Positions 27,004-35,262 of a stretch of DNA of 64,000 bases are shown here, piece by piece. The notes beneath the pieces were generated by a model that was not told the origin of the DNA, ran no database searches, and was given only the letters and a program-made list of their open reading frames with translations. Both the position numbers and the translations under genes were made by a program. Numbering within the stretch: position 1 is the stretch's first letter; each line of letters starts with the position of its first letter. Source of the stretch: Martelella mediterranea DSM 17316 (GTDB taxonomy: Bacteria > Pseudomonadota > Alphaproteobacteria > Rhizobiales > Rhizobiaceae); the NCBI RefSeq assembly GCF_002043005.1, contig NZ_CP020330.1, positions 1,138,501-1,202,500 on the forward strand. The letters are read 5' to 3'.

Positions 27004-27707
27004 TGCGCTGCGGTTCCGGGCGCCACGGTCTCGGCGGGCGCGACGATTTCGCCGGAGCGGACATGGACCTGTCGGTCGCAGCGCGCGGCAAGCGTGGCGT
27101 CATGGGTGACAAGCACCAGCGTGGTTCCCATCTCGCGCTGGCGGGCAAACAGAAGGTCGGCGATCTGCGCGCCGGTGTCGCCGTCGAGATTGCCGGTTGG
27201 CTCGTCGGCGATCAGCACCGCCGGTTCGGGGGCCAGCGCGCGGGCGATCGCCACGCGCTGCTGCTCGCCGCCGGAAAGCTGGCCGGGGTAATGGGTGAGG
27301 CGATGGCCGAGGCCGACGCTTTCAAGCGCGGCGCGGGCGCGCTCGAAGGCATCCCGCCTGCCGGCAAGCTCCAGCGGGATCGCGGCGTTTTCCAGCGCGG
27401 TCATGTTGGCGATCAGGTGGAAGGACTGGAACACGATGCCGATATTCTCGCCCCGGAAGGCGGCGAGCGCATCTTCCGAGAGGCCGGTAAGCGGCGTGCC
27501 GAGAATGGTGATCTCGCCGCTGTCGAGCCGTTCGAGGCCGGCGATCACCATCAGCAGCGTCGATTTGCCGGAGCCGGAGGGCCCGAGAATGCCGACGGAC
27601 TCGCCGCGGCCGATGTCAAGCGACATGCCCTTCAGCACATGAACGGCGGCGGTGCCCCTGCCTAGGGTCAGGTGGGCGTCTTCAAGTGCAATCAGATTTT
27701 CGGACAA
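27000..27707 (-). CDS. ABC transporter ATP-binding protein, YbbA/LolD type
   Basis: ATPase of 235 residues driving the FtsX-type permease encoded immediately after it. Walker A GPSGSGKST near residue 41, Q-loop VFQSF near 92, signature LSGGEQQRVAIARAL near 143, Walker B VLIADEPTGNLD near 165 and H-loop VTHD near 199 are all intact. MacB-type systems work on lipophilic molecules or lipoproteins in the periplasm. The divergent SGNH esterase is the standard genomic partner of YbbAP. Confidence 0.91.
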   Translation of the reverse strand: MSENLIALEDAHLTLGRGTAAVHVLKGMSLDIGRGESVGILGPSGSGKSTLLMVIAGLERLDSGEITILGTPLTGLSEDALAAFRGENIGIVFQSFHLIANMTALENAAIPLELAGRRDAFERARAALESVGLGHRLTHYPGQLSGGEQQRVAIARALAPEPAVLIADEPTGNLDGDTGAQIADLLFARQREMGTTLVLVTHDATLAARCDRQVHVRSGEIVAPAETVAPGTAAQ

Positions 27708-27811
27708 ATTCGCTTCCCGCTTTGAAATTCGATGATCGGCTCAACACATAGAGGAATACGCAGCGACGATCCCGGTGGACCGGGTGGAAAACTGGATTTA
27801 GGAGTTCGACC

Positions 27812-28465
27812 ATGCGATTAAAAGCGACAGCGCCGATTGTTTTTGCCGGTCTGGCATTTATGGCCACGACGGCAAGGGCCGAAATGCCGCTGGAAATCGT
27901 CGTGCTCGGCGACAGTCTGGTGGCCGGTTACGAGCTTGCGCCCGGCGAGGATTATCCAAGCAAGCTCGAAGCTGCGCTCAAGGAGGCGGGCTACGATGTC
28001 GCGATCTCCAATGCCGGCGTTTCGGGCGATACCACCAGCGGCGGGCTTGCCCGGCTGGACTGGTCGGTGCCCGACAGCGCCAATGCCGTGATCCTGGAAC
28101 TTGGCGCCAATGACGCGCTGCGCGGCCTTTCGCCCGATCAGGCGGCGGAAAACCTGTCGGCGATCATCGAACGGCTTCAGGATCGCGAAATTCCGGTGAT
28201 GCTCATGGGCATGATGGCGCCGCCCAATATGGGCGCCGATTATGCCGCCGACTTCAATGCGATCTATCCCGAACTCGCCAGTGAATACGGGCTCGACCTC
28301 TATCCGTTCTTCCTCGATGGCGTCGCCACCCATGCCGAATATCAGCTTGCCGACGGCATGCATCCCAATGCCGAGGGCGTGGATGTGATGGTCGAAAACA
28401 CCCTGCCCAGCGTCGAAGCCTTCATCCGGTCGATCAGGCCACAGAGCGGGGGACAATCAAATTAA
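27812..28465 (+). CDS. Periplasmic SGNH-family arylesterase / lysophospholipase
   Basis: Exported esterase of 217 residues of the TesA type. A signal peptide ends near TTARA|EM. The four SGNH blocks are visible: VVLGDSLVAGYEL (Ser near residue 34), a Gly in NAGVSGDTTSGG, LGANDALRG near 96, and DGMHPNAEG with the Asp/His pair near 190. It would hydrolyse acyl esters in the periplasm. It diverges from the YbbA-type ATPase, an arrangement conserved widely in proteobacteria, which suggests a functional link with that exporter. Confidence 0.9.
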   Translation: MRLKATAPIVFAGLAFMATTARAEMPLEIVVLGDSLVAGYELAPGEDYPSKLEAALKEAGYDVAISNAGVSGDTTSGGLARLDWSVPDSANAVILELGANDALRGLSPDQAAENLSAIIERLQDREIPVMLMGMMAPPNMGADYAADFNAIYPELASEYGLDLYPFFLDGVATHAEYQLADGMHPNAEGVDVMVENTLPSVEAFIRSIRPQSGGQSN

Positions 28466-28530
28466 CGCTTGCCTCATGGCGGGTTAAATGATTCGCTGAG
28501 GTTACGACAAGCAGATTCGGGGAGCTCGCC

Positions 28531-29124
28531 ATGCCGAGAATTTTCACCGCCCTCGAAATCCCGCGCGAACAGGCGTTAAGTCTTTCGCTGTTGCGCGGCG
28601 GCCTGCCCGGGGCCCGCTGGATCGATGTGGAAAACTACCACATCACCTTGCGGTTCATCGGCGATGTCGACTTCCGCACCGCAGATGAGGTCGTCCACTG
28701 GCTTGACCGGATCGAGCGTCCGTCCTTTCGGCTCAGCCTCGCCGGAACCGGCCATTTCGGCTCCAAGAAACCGCATTCGATCTGGGCCGGGGTGTCGCCC
28801 TCGCCAGAGCTTGTCGCGCTGCAGGCCGATATCGACCGCATCTGTCAGAGGCTCGGGTTGAAGGCCGATCCGCGCAAGTTCATGCCCCATGTCACGCTGG
28901 CGCGTTTGCGCGGCGCCAAAGTTTCCGATGTCGTCGATTACCTCGCCGCGCGCGGCAATTTCCAGACGCTGCCGTTCACGGTCGGGCGCTTCGTGCTGAT
29001 GTCGTCGCGCGATTCCGTTGGCGGCGGACCCTACAAGGTCGAAGAGGCGTTCGATCTTTACGATCCGCAGGATGCCTACAGCTTCGACAACAGCGACTGG
29101 CAGCCCGCCAACAGCATGTGGTAA
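28531..29124 (+). CDS. thpR: RNA 2',3'-cyclic phosphodiesterase
   Basis: LigT-type 2H phosphoesterase of 197 residues that opens 2',3'-cyclic phosphates and can ligate tRNA halves in vitro. The two catalytic HxT motifs are YHITLRFIG near residue 35 and PHVTLARLRG near 125. The C-terminal VLMSSRDSVGGGPYKVEEAF is the family end. The last 49 bases overlap the end of the convergent phosphatase gene, so the final 16 codons are used on both strands. Confidence 0.92.
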   Translation: MPRIFTALEIPREQALSLSLLRGGLPGARWIDVENYHITLRFIGDVDFRTADEVVHWLDRIERPSFRLSLAGTGHFGSKKPHSIWAGVSPSPELVALQADIDRICQRLGLKADPRKFMPHVTLARLRGAKVSDVVDYLAARGNFQTLPFTVGRFVLMSSRDSVGGGPYKVEEAFDLYDPQDAYSFDNSDWQPANSMW

Positions 29125-29546
29125 ACGGTCTCGAACCCGTCTTCCGCGTCATAATAGGGGTCGGGGATTTCTTCGCGGCGACCGAGCGTGTATTCGCTGA
29201 AGAGCGCCACGGTGGCTTCCGGGTCGGGGCCGGCGAGGCGGTTCAGCGCCGTGACATTGTTGAAATCCATGCCGAGGATCAGCGAGAACCGGTTGAAATC
29301 CTGTCGCGTGATCTGGCGGGCGCGCTGATTTGCGATATCGAAGCCATGGCGGATCGCGGTTGCCCGTGAGCGCGGATCGGGCAGTTCGCCCTGGTGCCAG
29401 TTGCCGATACCGGCGGAATCCAGCCGGAACTCGTCGTCCCGTCCGGCATTCTCGGCGAGGTGGGCAAACAGGCCCTCGGCCAGCGGAGAGCGGCAGATAT
29501 TGCCGCTGCAGACGAACAGGACGGCGTGTTTATGCGGTTGTGCCAT
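29076..29546 (-). CDS. Low-molecular-weight protein-tyrosine phosphatase
   Basis: Cytoplasmic phosphatase of 156 residues. The P-loop is CSGNICRSP near residue 13, matching C-x5-R-S, and the general-acid Asp is in IPDPYYDAEDGFE near residue 130. Homologues act on tyrosine kinases of polysaccharide export or as arsenate reductases; no such partner is adjacent, so the target is unknown. It overlaps thpR tail to tail by 49 bases. Confidence 0.9.
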   Translation of the reverse strand: MAQPHKHAVLFVCSGNICRSPLAEGLFAHLAENAGRDDEFRLDSAGIGNWHQGELPDPRSRATAIRHGFDIANQRARQITRQDFNRFSLILGMDFNNVTALNRLAGPDPEATVALFSEYTLGRREEIPDPYYDAEDGFETVYHMLLAGCQSLLSKL

Positions 29547-29592
29547 GATGTTTGCGCAATTTCATGTAGGTATTGTGGTGATGGAGGTTGCC

Positions 29593-29898
29593 ATGGATGA
29601 CACCCGACTGAAACCGGAAGAACTGAATGATGCCCTCACCGCCCGCGAGGGCTGGGCGCTTGCCGAAGACGAGACTGCTATCACCCGCGATTTCAAGTTC
29701 GCCGATTTTCGCGAGGCCTTCGCCTTCATGAGCGAATGCGCCCTGGCCGCCGAGCGGCTCGATCATCATCCCTCCTGGAACAATGTCTATAACAGGGTCG
29801 GCGTGTCGCTGACCACCCATTCCTCCGGCGGCGTTTCCGCCCGCGACATCGAAATGTCGAAGATCATGGATGCGGCGGCCCGGCGCTATGGTATTTGA
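29593..29898 (+). CDS. phhB: Pterin-4a-carbinolamine dehydratase
   Basis: Dehydrates 4a-hydroxytetrahydrobiopterin, regenerating the cofactor of aromatic amino acid hydroxylases; it is also found in genomes without such hydroxylases. The 101-residue protein carries the active-site cluster AERLDHHPSWNNVYNRV near residue 54 and L.THS.GGVSARD near 75. The start is the ATG at 29593 with GGAGG upstream, four codons inside a longer possible start at 29581. No hydroxylase gene is nearby. Confidence 0.9.
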   Translation: MDDTRLKPEELNDALTAREGWALAEDETAITRDFKFADFREAFAFMSECALAAERLDHHPSWNNVYNRVGVSLTTHSSGGVSARDIEMSKIMDAAARRYGI

Positions 29899-29937
29899 CC
29901 GTACACGCCCTATATCGCCGGTAACACGGAGTTTGTC

Positions 29938-30315
29938 ATGAGCGATATCAAATATGGCGACATTCTTGAGCCGGGCGACGAGGAAACGCAGGCCGAAAAC
30001 GAGCGGATCGTGCGCGACGGCTTCTGGCGCAAGCTGACCCGCACGGCGGCGCGCATTCCCTTCGCCCGCGATGCCGTTGCCGCCTATTATTGCGCCACCG
30101 ATCGCAACACCCCGCTCGGCGTGCGGGTGGTGCTTTATGCGGCGCTTGCCTATTTCATCATGCCCGCCGATCTCATTCCGGATATCTTCCTGTTCGTCGG
30201 CTTTACCGACGATCTGGCGGTGCTGACGACGGCGCTGACCATGATCCGCAGGAACATCGAGGACGCGCATTACGAACGCGCGGATTCAGCGTTGACGGTG
30301 CTGCGCAAGCACTGA
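29938..30315 (+). CDS. YkvA-family (DUF1232) membrane protein
   Basis: Small protein of 125 residues with the DUF1232 core at about 55-95: CATDRNTPLGVRVVLYAALAYFIMPADLIPD, which contains one hydrophobic hairpin and the conserved P-x-D-x-I/L-P-D. The function is unknown. It follows phhB after a 39-base gap in the same direction. Confidence 0.82.
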   Translation: MSDIKYGDILEPGDEETQAENERIVRDGFWRKLTRTAARIPFARDAVAAYYCATDRNTPLGVRVVLYAALAYFIMPADLIPDIFLFVGFTDDLAVLTTALTMIRRNIEDAHYERADSALTVLRKH

Positions 30316-30538
30316 TTGGAATGCATATCCCCCTCTGCCGCAATCTTGCCGTGATTGGCGGCATTTGTCGTGGCATAATCGTCAGGACGCACATAAGCGG
30401 GGCAAGGCCGGAAACGCTCCGATGTTGAGATTTTGGTAACCTCGCTTGCGTATGTATTTGGACAAGTCTCAAAGTCGCGGGGCGCGCATCTTTTTGATGC
30501 CGCGACCGGCCCAAAGCAGAGAAAATCGGCAGGATCAC

Positions 30539-31042
30539 ATGTTTGCAAAAAGAATCGTCCTCGTACTGGTACTTCTATTCACCGGCGCCTCGATCGCTTC
30601 CGCGCAGACGCCGACCCCCATTCAGAAATTCGATGCATGGGTCGCCTATTCCTATCAGTCGGATGCCGGCAAGGTGTGTTACGCCCTTTCGGTGCCGGCC
30701 AAGAAGGATCCGGCGAATGTCGATCACGGCGACAATTTCTTCGTGGTGACCAAATATCCCGGCCAGAACGTTTCGCTCGAACCCCAGGCGATGATGGGCT
30801 TCACGCTCAAGGAAGGCTCGACCATTGACGTCGTGGTCGATGGCAAGAGCTTCCCGATGTATCACAAGGGCAAGGGCGGCTGGCTCGAAAACGCCGCGCA
30901 GGAGCCGACGCTGGTGGCCGCCATGAAGGCCGGCCGCACCATGGAGGTGGACGCCACCTCCGCCCGCGGCACCAAGACCGCCCACACCTATTCGCTGATC
31001 GGCATCACCGCGGCGCTGAACAAGATCAGCACCTGCAATTGA
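30539..31042 (+). CDS. Invasion-associated locus B (IalB) family exported protein
   Basis: Secreted protein of 167 residues. A signal peptide (MFAKRIVLVLVLLF, ending ASAQ) is followed by the IalB-type domain with FDAWVAYSYQ, a conserved early Cys in KVCYALS near residue 48, AAMKAGRTMEVDATSARGTKT near 122 and YSLIGITAALNKI with a final Cys. The two cysteines probably form a disulfide. The family is common in Rhizobiales and is named after a Bartonella erythrocyte-invasion factor; its role in free-living relatives is unclear. A terminator follows. Confidence 0.82.
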   Translation: MFAKRIVLVLVLLFTGASIASAQTPTPIQKFDAWVAYSYQSDAGKVCYALSVPAKKDPANVDHGDNFFVVTKYPGQNVSLEPQAMMGFTLKEGSTIDVVVDGKSFPMYHKGKGGWLENAAQEPTLVAAMKAGRTMEVDATSARGTKTAHTYSLIGITAALNKISTCN

Positions 31043-31065
31043 TCACGCGCTGACTGACTCCAACG

Positions 31066-31087
31066 ACCCGGCTCCGGCCGGGTTTTT
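31066..31087 (+). terminator. Terminator of the IalB-family gene
   Basis: A 7-bp stem ACCCGGC / GCCGGGT with a TCCG loop runs into a T-tract ending at 31087. It starts 24 bases after the stop. Confidence 0.9.
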
Positions 31088-31181
31088 GTATTTCAGCGGC
31101 AGCTTTCACAGAAATCATCAGTGGCATCGGCGGCGGCTTCCGGTCTATAAAACCCGCGTTCTCGATTGAAAGGGCGATCTC

Positions 31182-31946
31182 ATGATACCTGTCGACGATC
31201 TCGTTGGAATGAAGGTTCTGGTGACCGGCGCAAGTTCCGGCATTGGTGCCGCTGCCGCATCCGCCTTCTCTCGTTCCGGGGCCGAGGTGTGCCTGCATTA
31301 TTACAGCGGCAAGGAAGCGGCCGAAACGCTGGCGGCGGAGCTGAGGGCGGCTGGCGGCAAGGCCCATGTGGTCGGCGGCGACGTTTCGCGCGCGCCGGAT
31401 ACCGAGCGGATCGTCAAGGAAGCGGCCGAGCTGATGGGCGGCCTCGATTGCCTAGTCAACAATGCCGGCGCGATCGGCCGGGTCGCGGTGTCCGATTTCG
31501 ACGAGGCGATCTATGAGCAGGTCTTCGATCTCAACACCCGCTCGATCCTCAGAATGGTGCGTCACGCAGCACCCCTGCTCAGGGAAAGCGACCGGGCCTC
31601 GATCATCAATCTCGGCTCCATTGCCGCGCGCCACGGCGGCAACAAGGGATCGGGCGTCTATGCCGCCGCCAAGGCGGCCGTCCATTCGCTGACGCGCAGC
31701 CTCGCCAAGGAGCTTGCCGGCGACGGCATCCGCGTCAATGCGCTTGCGCCCGGCGTCATCGAGACGCCGTTCCATGATGAGACGCCGCACGCGGCCATGA
31801 ACGCGGCGCTGAACGCGATCCCGCTCGGACGCCTCGGCACGGCGGAGGATTGCGCCTGGAGCTTCGTATTCCTGGCGTCGCCGACCATGGCCGGCTTTAT
31901 CACCGGACAGATCATCGACATCAATGGCGGGCAATATATGCCCTGA
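31182..31946 (+). CDS. Short-chain dehydrogenase/reductase
   Basis: Classical SDR of 254 residues. The NAD(P)-binding TGASSGIG lies near residue 14, NNAG near 92, catalytic Ser in INLGSIAA near 143, and the YxxxK pair in VYAAAKAAVHS near 160. The C-terminal FITGQIIDINGGQYM is standard. The substrate is not predictable. An internal ATG at 31209 just before the cofactor motif is an alternative start. Confidence 0.88.
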   Translation: MIPVDDLVGMKVLVTGASSGIGAAAASAFSRSGAEVCLHYYSGKEAAETLAAELRAAGGKAHVVGGDVSRAPDTERIVKEAAELMGGLDCLVNNAGAIGRVAVSDFDEAIYEQVFDLNTRSILRMVRHAAPLLRESDRASIINLGSIAARHGGNKGSGVYAAAKAAVHSLTRSLAKELAGDGIRVNALAPGVIETPFHDETPHAAMNAALNAIPLGRLGTAEDCAWSFVFLASPTMAGFITGQIIDINGGQYMP

Positions 31947-32003
31947 CCGGCGGATTCCGCGCGCCCGATTTTCCGGGCACGCTCCATTTTCACTCGGGGC
32001 CGA

Positions 32004-32756
32004 TCAGGCGCTTTTGACGAAGCGCTGATTGCGTTCCATCAGCAGGCCCCAGTTCTGGGCGGAGGCGAGGTGGAGCGCGATTGCGTCCGTCCAGCCCTTT
32101 TCCGTCCACTGCTTCAGGGTTCTTGCCGGCAGCGCGCGGTAGCGCTCGATATCGATCACGCTGAAGCCATCGAGGCGGTAGCGCGACTTGTCCGGGAAAT
32201 CCATGTCGACATGGCGGGCGACGAGGATATCCGCCTCGGAAATCGCCTTCAGGAAGGCGGTGTCCTGCGCGCGGTGCTGGTGATAGGCCTCGCACAGATG
32301 CAGCATCGGCTCGACCGCCTTGCTGGCGGTGCCGTCCTCGTTGAAGATCGGCGCTGCGTCCGGCGCATCGGAAAGCGGCTTTATCCGGCCGCTCTCGCTG
32401 TCATAGGCGAGATAGCGGGTGTCCTGGTCCGGCGACTGCACCAGAATGAAGGGATAGCGGCGGATATAGGCCGGAATGTAGGTGCGGGCCGCCCAGGCGC
32501 CGTCTTCCTCGAGCATCAGGTTGCGGCCCTGTTTCAGCCCGACGATCGCGACCGGCGAGGGCTCCTTTCCGCCGACGAACACGATCGGATAATGACGGAT
32601 CGAAGGCATGAATTCGCTGACGGACAGCGGGATTGCCGTGGCCTCGGCCGTGAACGAAAAATCCTGGCTGCCGACAAGCCCCATCGCCTTGTGGTCCTCG
32701 AAGCGCAGCACCTGCGGCTTCCTGTAGAAAAGCGGCAACTGGGTTTGGGTGGTCAT
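32004..32756 (-). CDS. SapC-family protein
   Basis: Protein of 250 residues of the SapC family, named for a Campylobacter S-layer-locus protein and widespread in alphaproteobacteria. SVSEFMPSIRHYPIVFV near residue 46, WAARTYIPAYIRRYPF near 88 and LCEAYHQH near 155 are recurrent blocks. There is no signal peptide or transmembrane segment, so the product is probably cytoplasmic. The molecular function is unknown. It converges with the SDR gene and diverges from the TbpB-like lipoprotein gene. Confidence 0.82.
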   Translation of the reverse strand: MTTQTQLPLFYRKPQVLRFEDHKAMGLVGSQDFSFTAEATAIPLSVSEFMPSIRHYPIVFVGGKEPSPVAIVGLKQGRNLMLEEDGAWAARTYIPAYIRRYPFILVQSPDQDTRYLAYDSESGRIKPLSDAPDAAPIFNEDGTASKAVEPMLHLCEAYHQHRAQDTAFLKAISEADILVARHVDMDFPDKSRYRLDGFSVIDIERYRALPARTLKQWTEKGWTDAIALHLASAQNWGLLMERNQRFVKSA

Positions 32757-32960
32757 GAATTACGGTCTCCTCTCGGCCCTGTCCGGTATGACGTACCGCT
32801 CTCTTACATGGGTTGCCGGAGCGGAACAATCGCTGATATTCCCGTGAACGGACCTCCTTTGAGTTGTGGTCTGTTTTTATTCTTCTTGAGGTTGACAGGT
32901 GAGGGCAGGATTGAGAATGTTAACTACTTGTTAATTTTAGCAAGTGACTGGAGAGGGACA

Positions 32961-33755
32961 ATGAAATATCTGACATGTGTCGTGCTGGGCGCGGCCGCGC
33001 TTGCGGCTGGCTGTGGCAACAATGGCAATGATGGCATCGCGACCAACGCGCTTGGCTATTATGGCGACGTGAACTGGGACACGGGCCGGATCGACGGGTC
33101 GGGGACGGCAGAGGCCGGTATTCAGATCAACGACGATGACAGCGTGACCGTTCAGATCAACGAGGGTCCGTATGCCGGGGAAACCACAACCTTCTATTAC
33201 GACGGCGCGGGCGGCTATACGACCGACGACGCCGAGGCCTATCTGCAGCTCGGTTATTTCGACAATCCGAACGTCAAGGATGGCCCGGTGGTGGCCCTGA
33301 TCGACGTCAATGACAACGACGAAGAGCTCACCCTGATGGCGCTTCGCTCGAGCAACGACATGACCGCTGAATCCGACATGCCGGTCACGGGCTTTGCGAC
33401 CTATACCGGCAGCCATCTGGGCGGAGCGACGATCCCGGGCCAGTATCTCGATTATATCGAGGGCGGTTTCCAGGCCAATGTCGATTTCGGCGCCGGTCAG
33501 CTTGCGGGCGCCATGCAAAGCGATCTGGGCGACATTACCTTCGATGCCACCATTTCCGGGGCCGAGTTCAACTCGAACGCCAATTCGATCGCGATCGGCA
33601 ATGATTACGGCGTCATCAACCAGGGGGCTTCCGGCGTCGAGGGCGGGTTCTACGGTGCCGGCGCTGCAGGCATGGCGGGGACCTATCTGCTGAACGGTCA
33701 GGGGTCGCTGGATGGCGCAGGCGCCGTCGGCGCCTTCGTCGCCGATCGGAACTGA
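32961..33755 (+). CDS. Surface-lipoprotein candidate with TbpB-like beta-barrel domain
   Basis: Lipoprotein of 264 residues. The signal peptide ends in the lipobox LAAGC with acylated Cys18, followed by NNGNDG, a flexible glycine/asparagine tether. The C-terminal half (about 145-264) has the pattern of the TbpB/HpuA barrel: VDFGAGQLAGAM, then FDATISGAEFN, then GGFYGAGAAGMAGTY, ending GAVGAFVADRN. In Neisseria such barrels are cargo for Slam proteins, and a Slam-like gene follows 190 bases downstream. The first half is rich in acidic residues and predicted strands. The ligand is unknown. GGAGAGGG precedes the ATG. Confidence 0.8.
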   Translation: MKYLTCVVLGAAALAAGCGNNGNDGIATNALGYYGDVNWDTGRIDGSGTAEAGIQINDDDSVTVQINEGPYAGETTTFYYDGAGGYTTDDAEAYLQLGYFDNPNVKDGPVVALIDVNDNDEELTLMALRSSNDMTAESDMPVTGFATYTGSHLGGATIPGQYLDYIEGGFQANVDFGAGQLAGAMQSDLGDITFDATISGAEFNSNANSIAIGNDYGVINQGASGVEGGFYGAGAAGMAGTYLLNGQGSLDGAGAVGAFVADRN

Positions 33756-33945
33756 CCCTCGCCGGAACGATCGCGGGCCCCTTTCGGCCCGCGGTCATTC
33801 ATCGGGAGATATTCCGGTCAATGGAGCGGTTTTGCCCTTTCGCCAAAGAGCGACCGTTCTCTCCATATGTTTGAAGCCTTTTCGCAGACCTCGGGCGAAG
33901 CTATTCGGTCGCGAAACGCATTGGTACAGAGTTCGCGGTCATCGG

Positions 33946-35259
33946 ATGCAGTTCGCACGCCTCATTCTCGGTCTGAAACGCATGGCGGCTTCGGCCGCAG
34001 CAGCGCTCGTCTTCGCCGGCCTTTCCGGCGGCGCGGCGTTGGCCGACAACCCGTTTCCCGAGATCAAGATGCTGATCGAATCGGGCCAGTATGATCAGGC
34101 GATGGCGCTGTCGGCGCATCTGACCCGGGATCCGGAAATGTCCGCCCTGTCGCAGAAATTCACCTATGCGCTGATCCTGAAGCGCCAGGGGAAGCTGAAA
34201 GAGGCGGCGGGGATCATGCGCGCGATCCTCGCGGAAAAGCCGAACCTGTCGCGCGTGCGCCAGGAACTTGCCCACACGCTTTCGCTGATGGGGGAGAAGA
34301 AGGCCGCGATCTACCATTTCTCGATTCTCGCCGACAACGCGCCGAGCGAATCGCTGCGCTCCTTCTACGAGGATTTCATCGACCGCGTGAATCTCGACCG
34401 GCCGTGGACGCTCGGCGGCTATGTGGCGATCGCCCCCAGCACCAATATCTCGAATTCGACCGATGAGGACCTCGTCCATATCGGCGGCATTCCGCTTGTG
34501 CCCGGCGAGAAGGCCGAAAGCGGCGTCGGGCTGAACTACGGCGTGAACGGCACCTATACGTTCGAACTTGTTGACGATCTCTCGTTGACCTTCGGCGGTT
34601 CTGTCACCGGCCTTGCCTACAAGGAAACCGCCTATAACCAGACCCAGTTCGGCGGCTTCTCGCAGCTTTCCTGGCGCATGGACCCCTGGATCTTCAGCGG
34701 CGGCATAGCGGCCGAGCGGGTGCTCTTGGGCAATGAGCCTTATCGCACCGGTTACGGTCCGGTGTTTTCCGTGCGCCGGTCCTTCGGGGCTTTCGGCGTC
34801 ACTTCCGCCAATGTCTCGTATCAGTGGCTGGATTACGACGAGGTCGATGCCTTTGACGGCTATCAGGCGGGTTTCAGCCTCAATCATCGTTACGCGCTGA
34901 CGGCGGCAAGCAGCATACGCGTCGGCGGCGGCTACAATTATGTCCATGCCGAAAACGACATCAATTCCTATGATGGCTACAATCTGAACGCCAAATATGC
35001 GCGCGAATGGTCGGGCGGTATCCTCACCGATATCGCGGTCTCGGGCACGCTCAGGGATTATGTCGGCGATTTTCCGCTGATGACCGAGTCGCGTCTCGAC
35101 CGGCGCATCGATATCGAAGTCGGCGCGACCTTCCGCACGCTGGCGATGAAGGGCTTCGCGCCGCGGCTGGAATATGCCTATTCGCAGAATTTCTCGAATG
35201 TCGAGCTCTACGACTATAACAAGAGTACCGTGTCGCTGTTCGTGACCAAGCAGTTTTAG
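33946..35259 (+). CDS. Slam-like outer-membrane protein (TPR + DUF560 barrel)
   Basis: Outer-membrane protein of 437 residues with the Slam (type XI secretion) plan. A signal peptide ends AALA|DN. A short periplasmic helical region (about 38-140) has TPR-like repeats (FPEIKMLIESGQYDQAMALS and LKRQGKLKEAAGIMRAILAEKP). A beta-barrel domain (about 155-437) is rich in aromatic/glycine strands and ends in Phe as barrel proteins do. RVRQELAHTLSLMGEKKAAIYHF matches the junction seen in DUF560 proteins. Slam proteins move lipoproteins to the cell surface; the neighbouring TbpB-like lipoprotein is the obvious substrate. The start at 33946 has a weak ribosome site; an ATG at 33982 is possible. Confidence 0.82.
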   Translation: MQFARLILGLKRMAASAAAALVFAGLSGGAALADNPFPEIKMLIESGQYDQAMALSAHLTRDPEMSALSQKFTYALILKRQGKLKEAAGIMRAILAEKPNLSRVRQELAHTLSLMGEKKAAIYHFSILADNAPSESLRSFYEDFIDRVNLDRPWTLGGYVAIAPSTNISNSTDEDLVHIGGIPLVPGEKAESGVGLNYGVNGTYTFELVDDLSLTFGGSVTGLAYKETAYNQTQFGGFSQLSWRMDPWIFSGGIAAERVLLGNEPYRTGYGPVFSVRRSFGAFGVTSANVSYQWLDYDEVDAFDGYQAGFSLNHRYALTAASSIRVGGGYNYVHAENDINSYDGYNLNAKYAREWSGGILTDIAVSGTLRDYVGDFPLMTESRLDRRIDIEVGATFRTLAMKGFAPRLEYAYSQNFSNVELYDYNKSTVSLFVTKQF

Positions 35260-35262
35260 GGG

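Noticed and set aside
25576..27291. 571-codon plus-strand frame across the YbbP-type permease
   Set aside because: It is antisense to the permease and the 5' end of its ATPase partner; no ribosome site or motif supports it.
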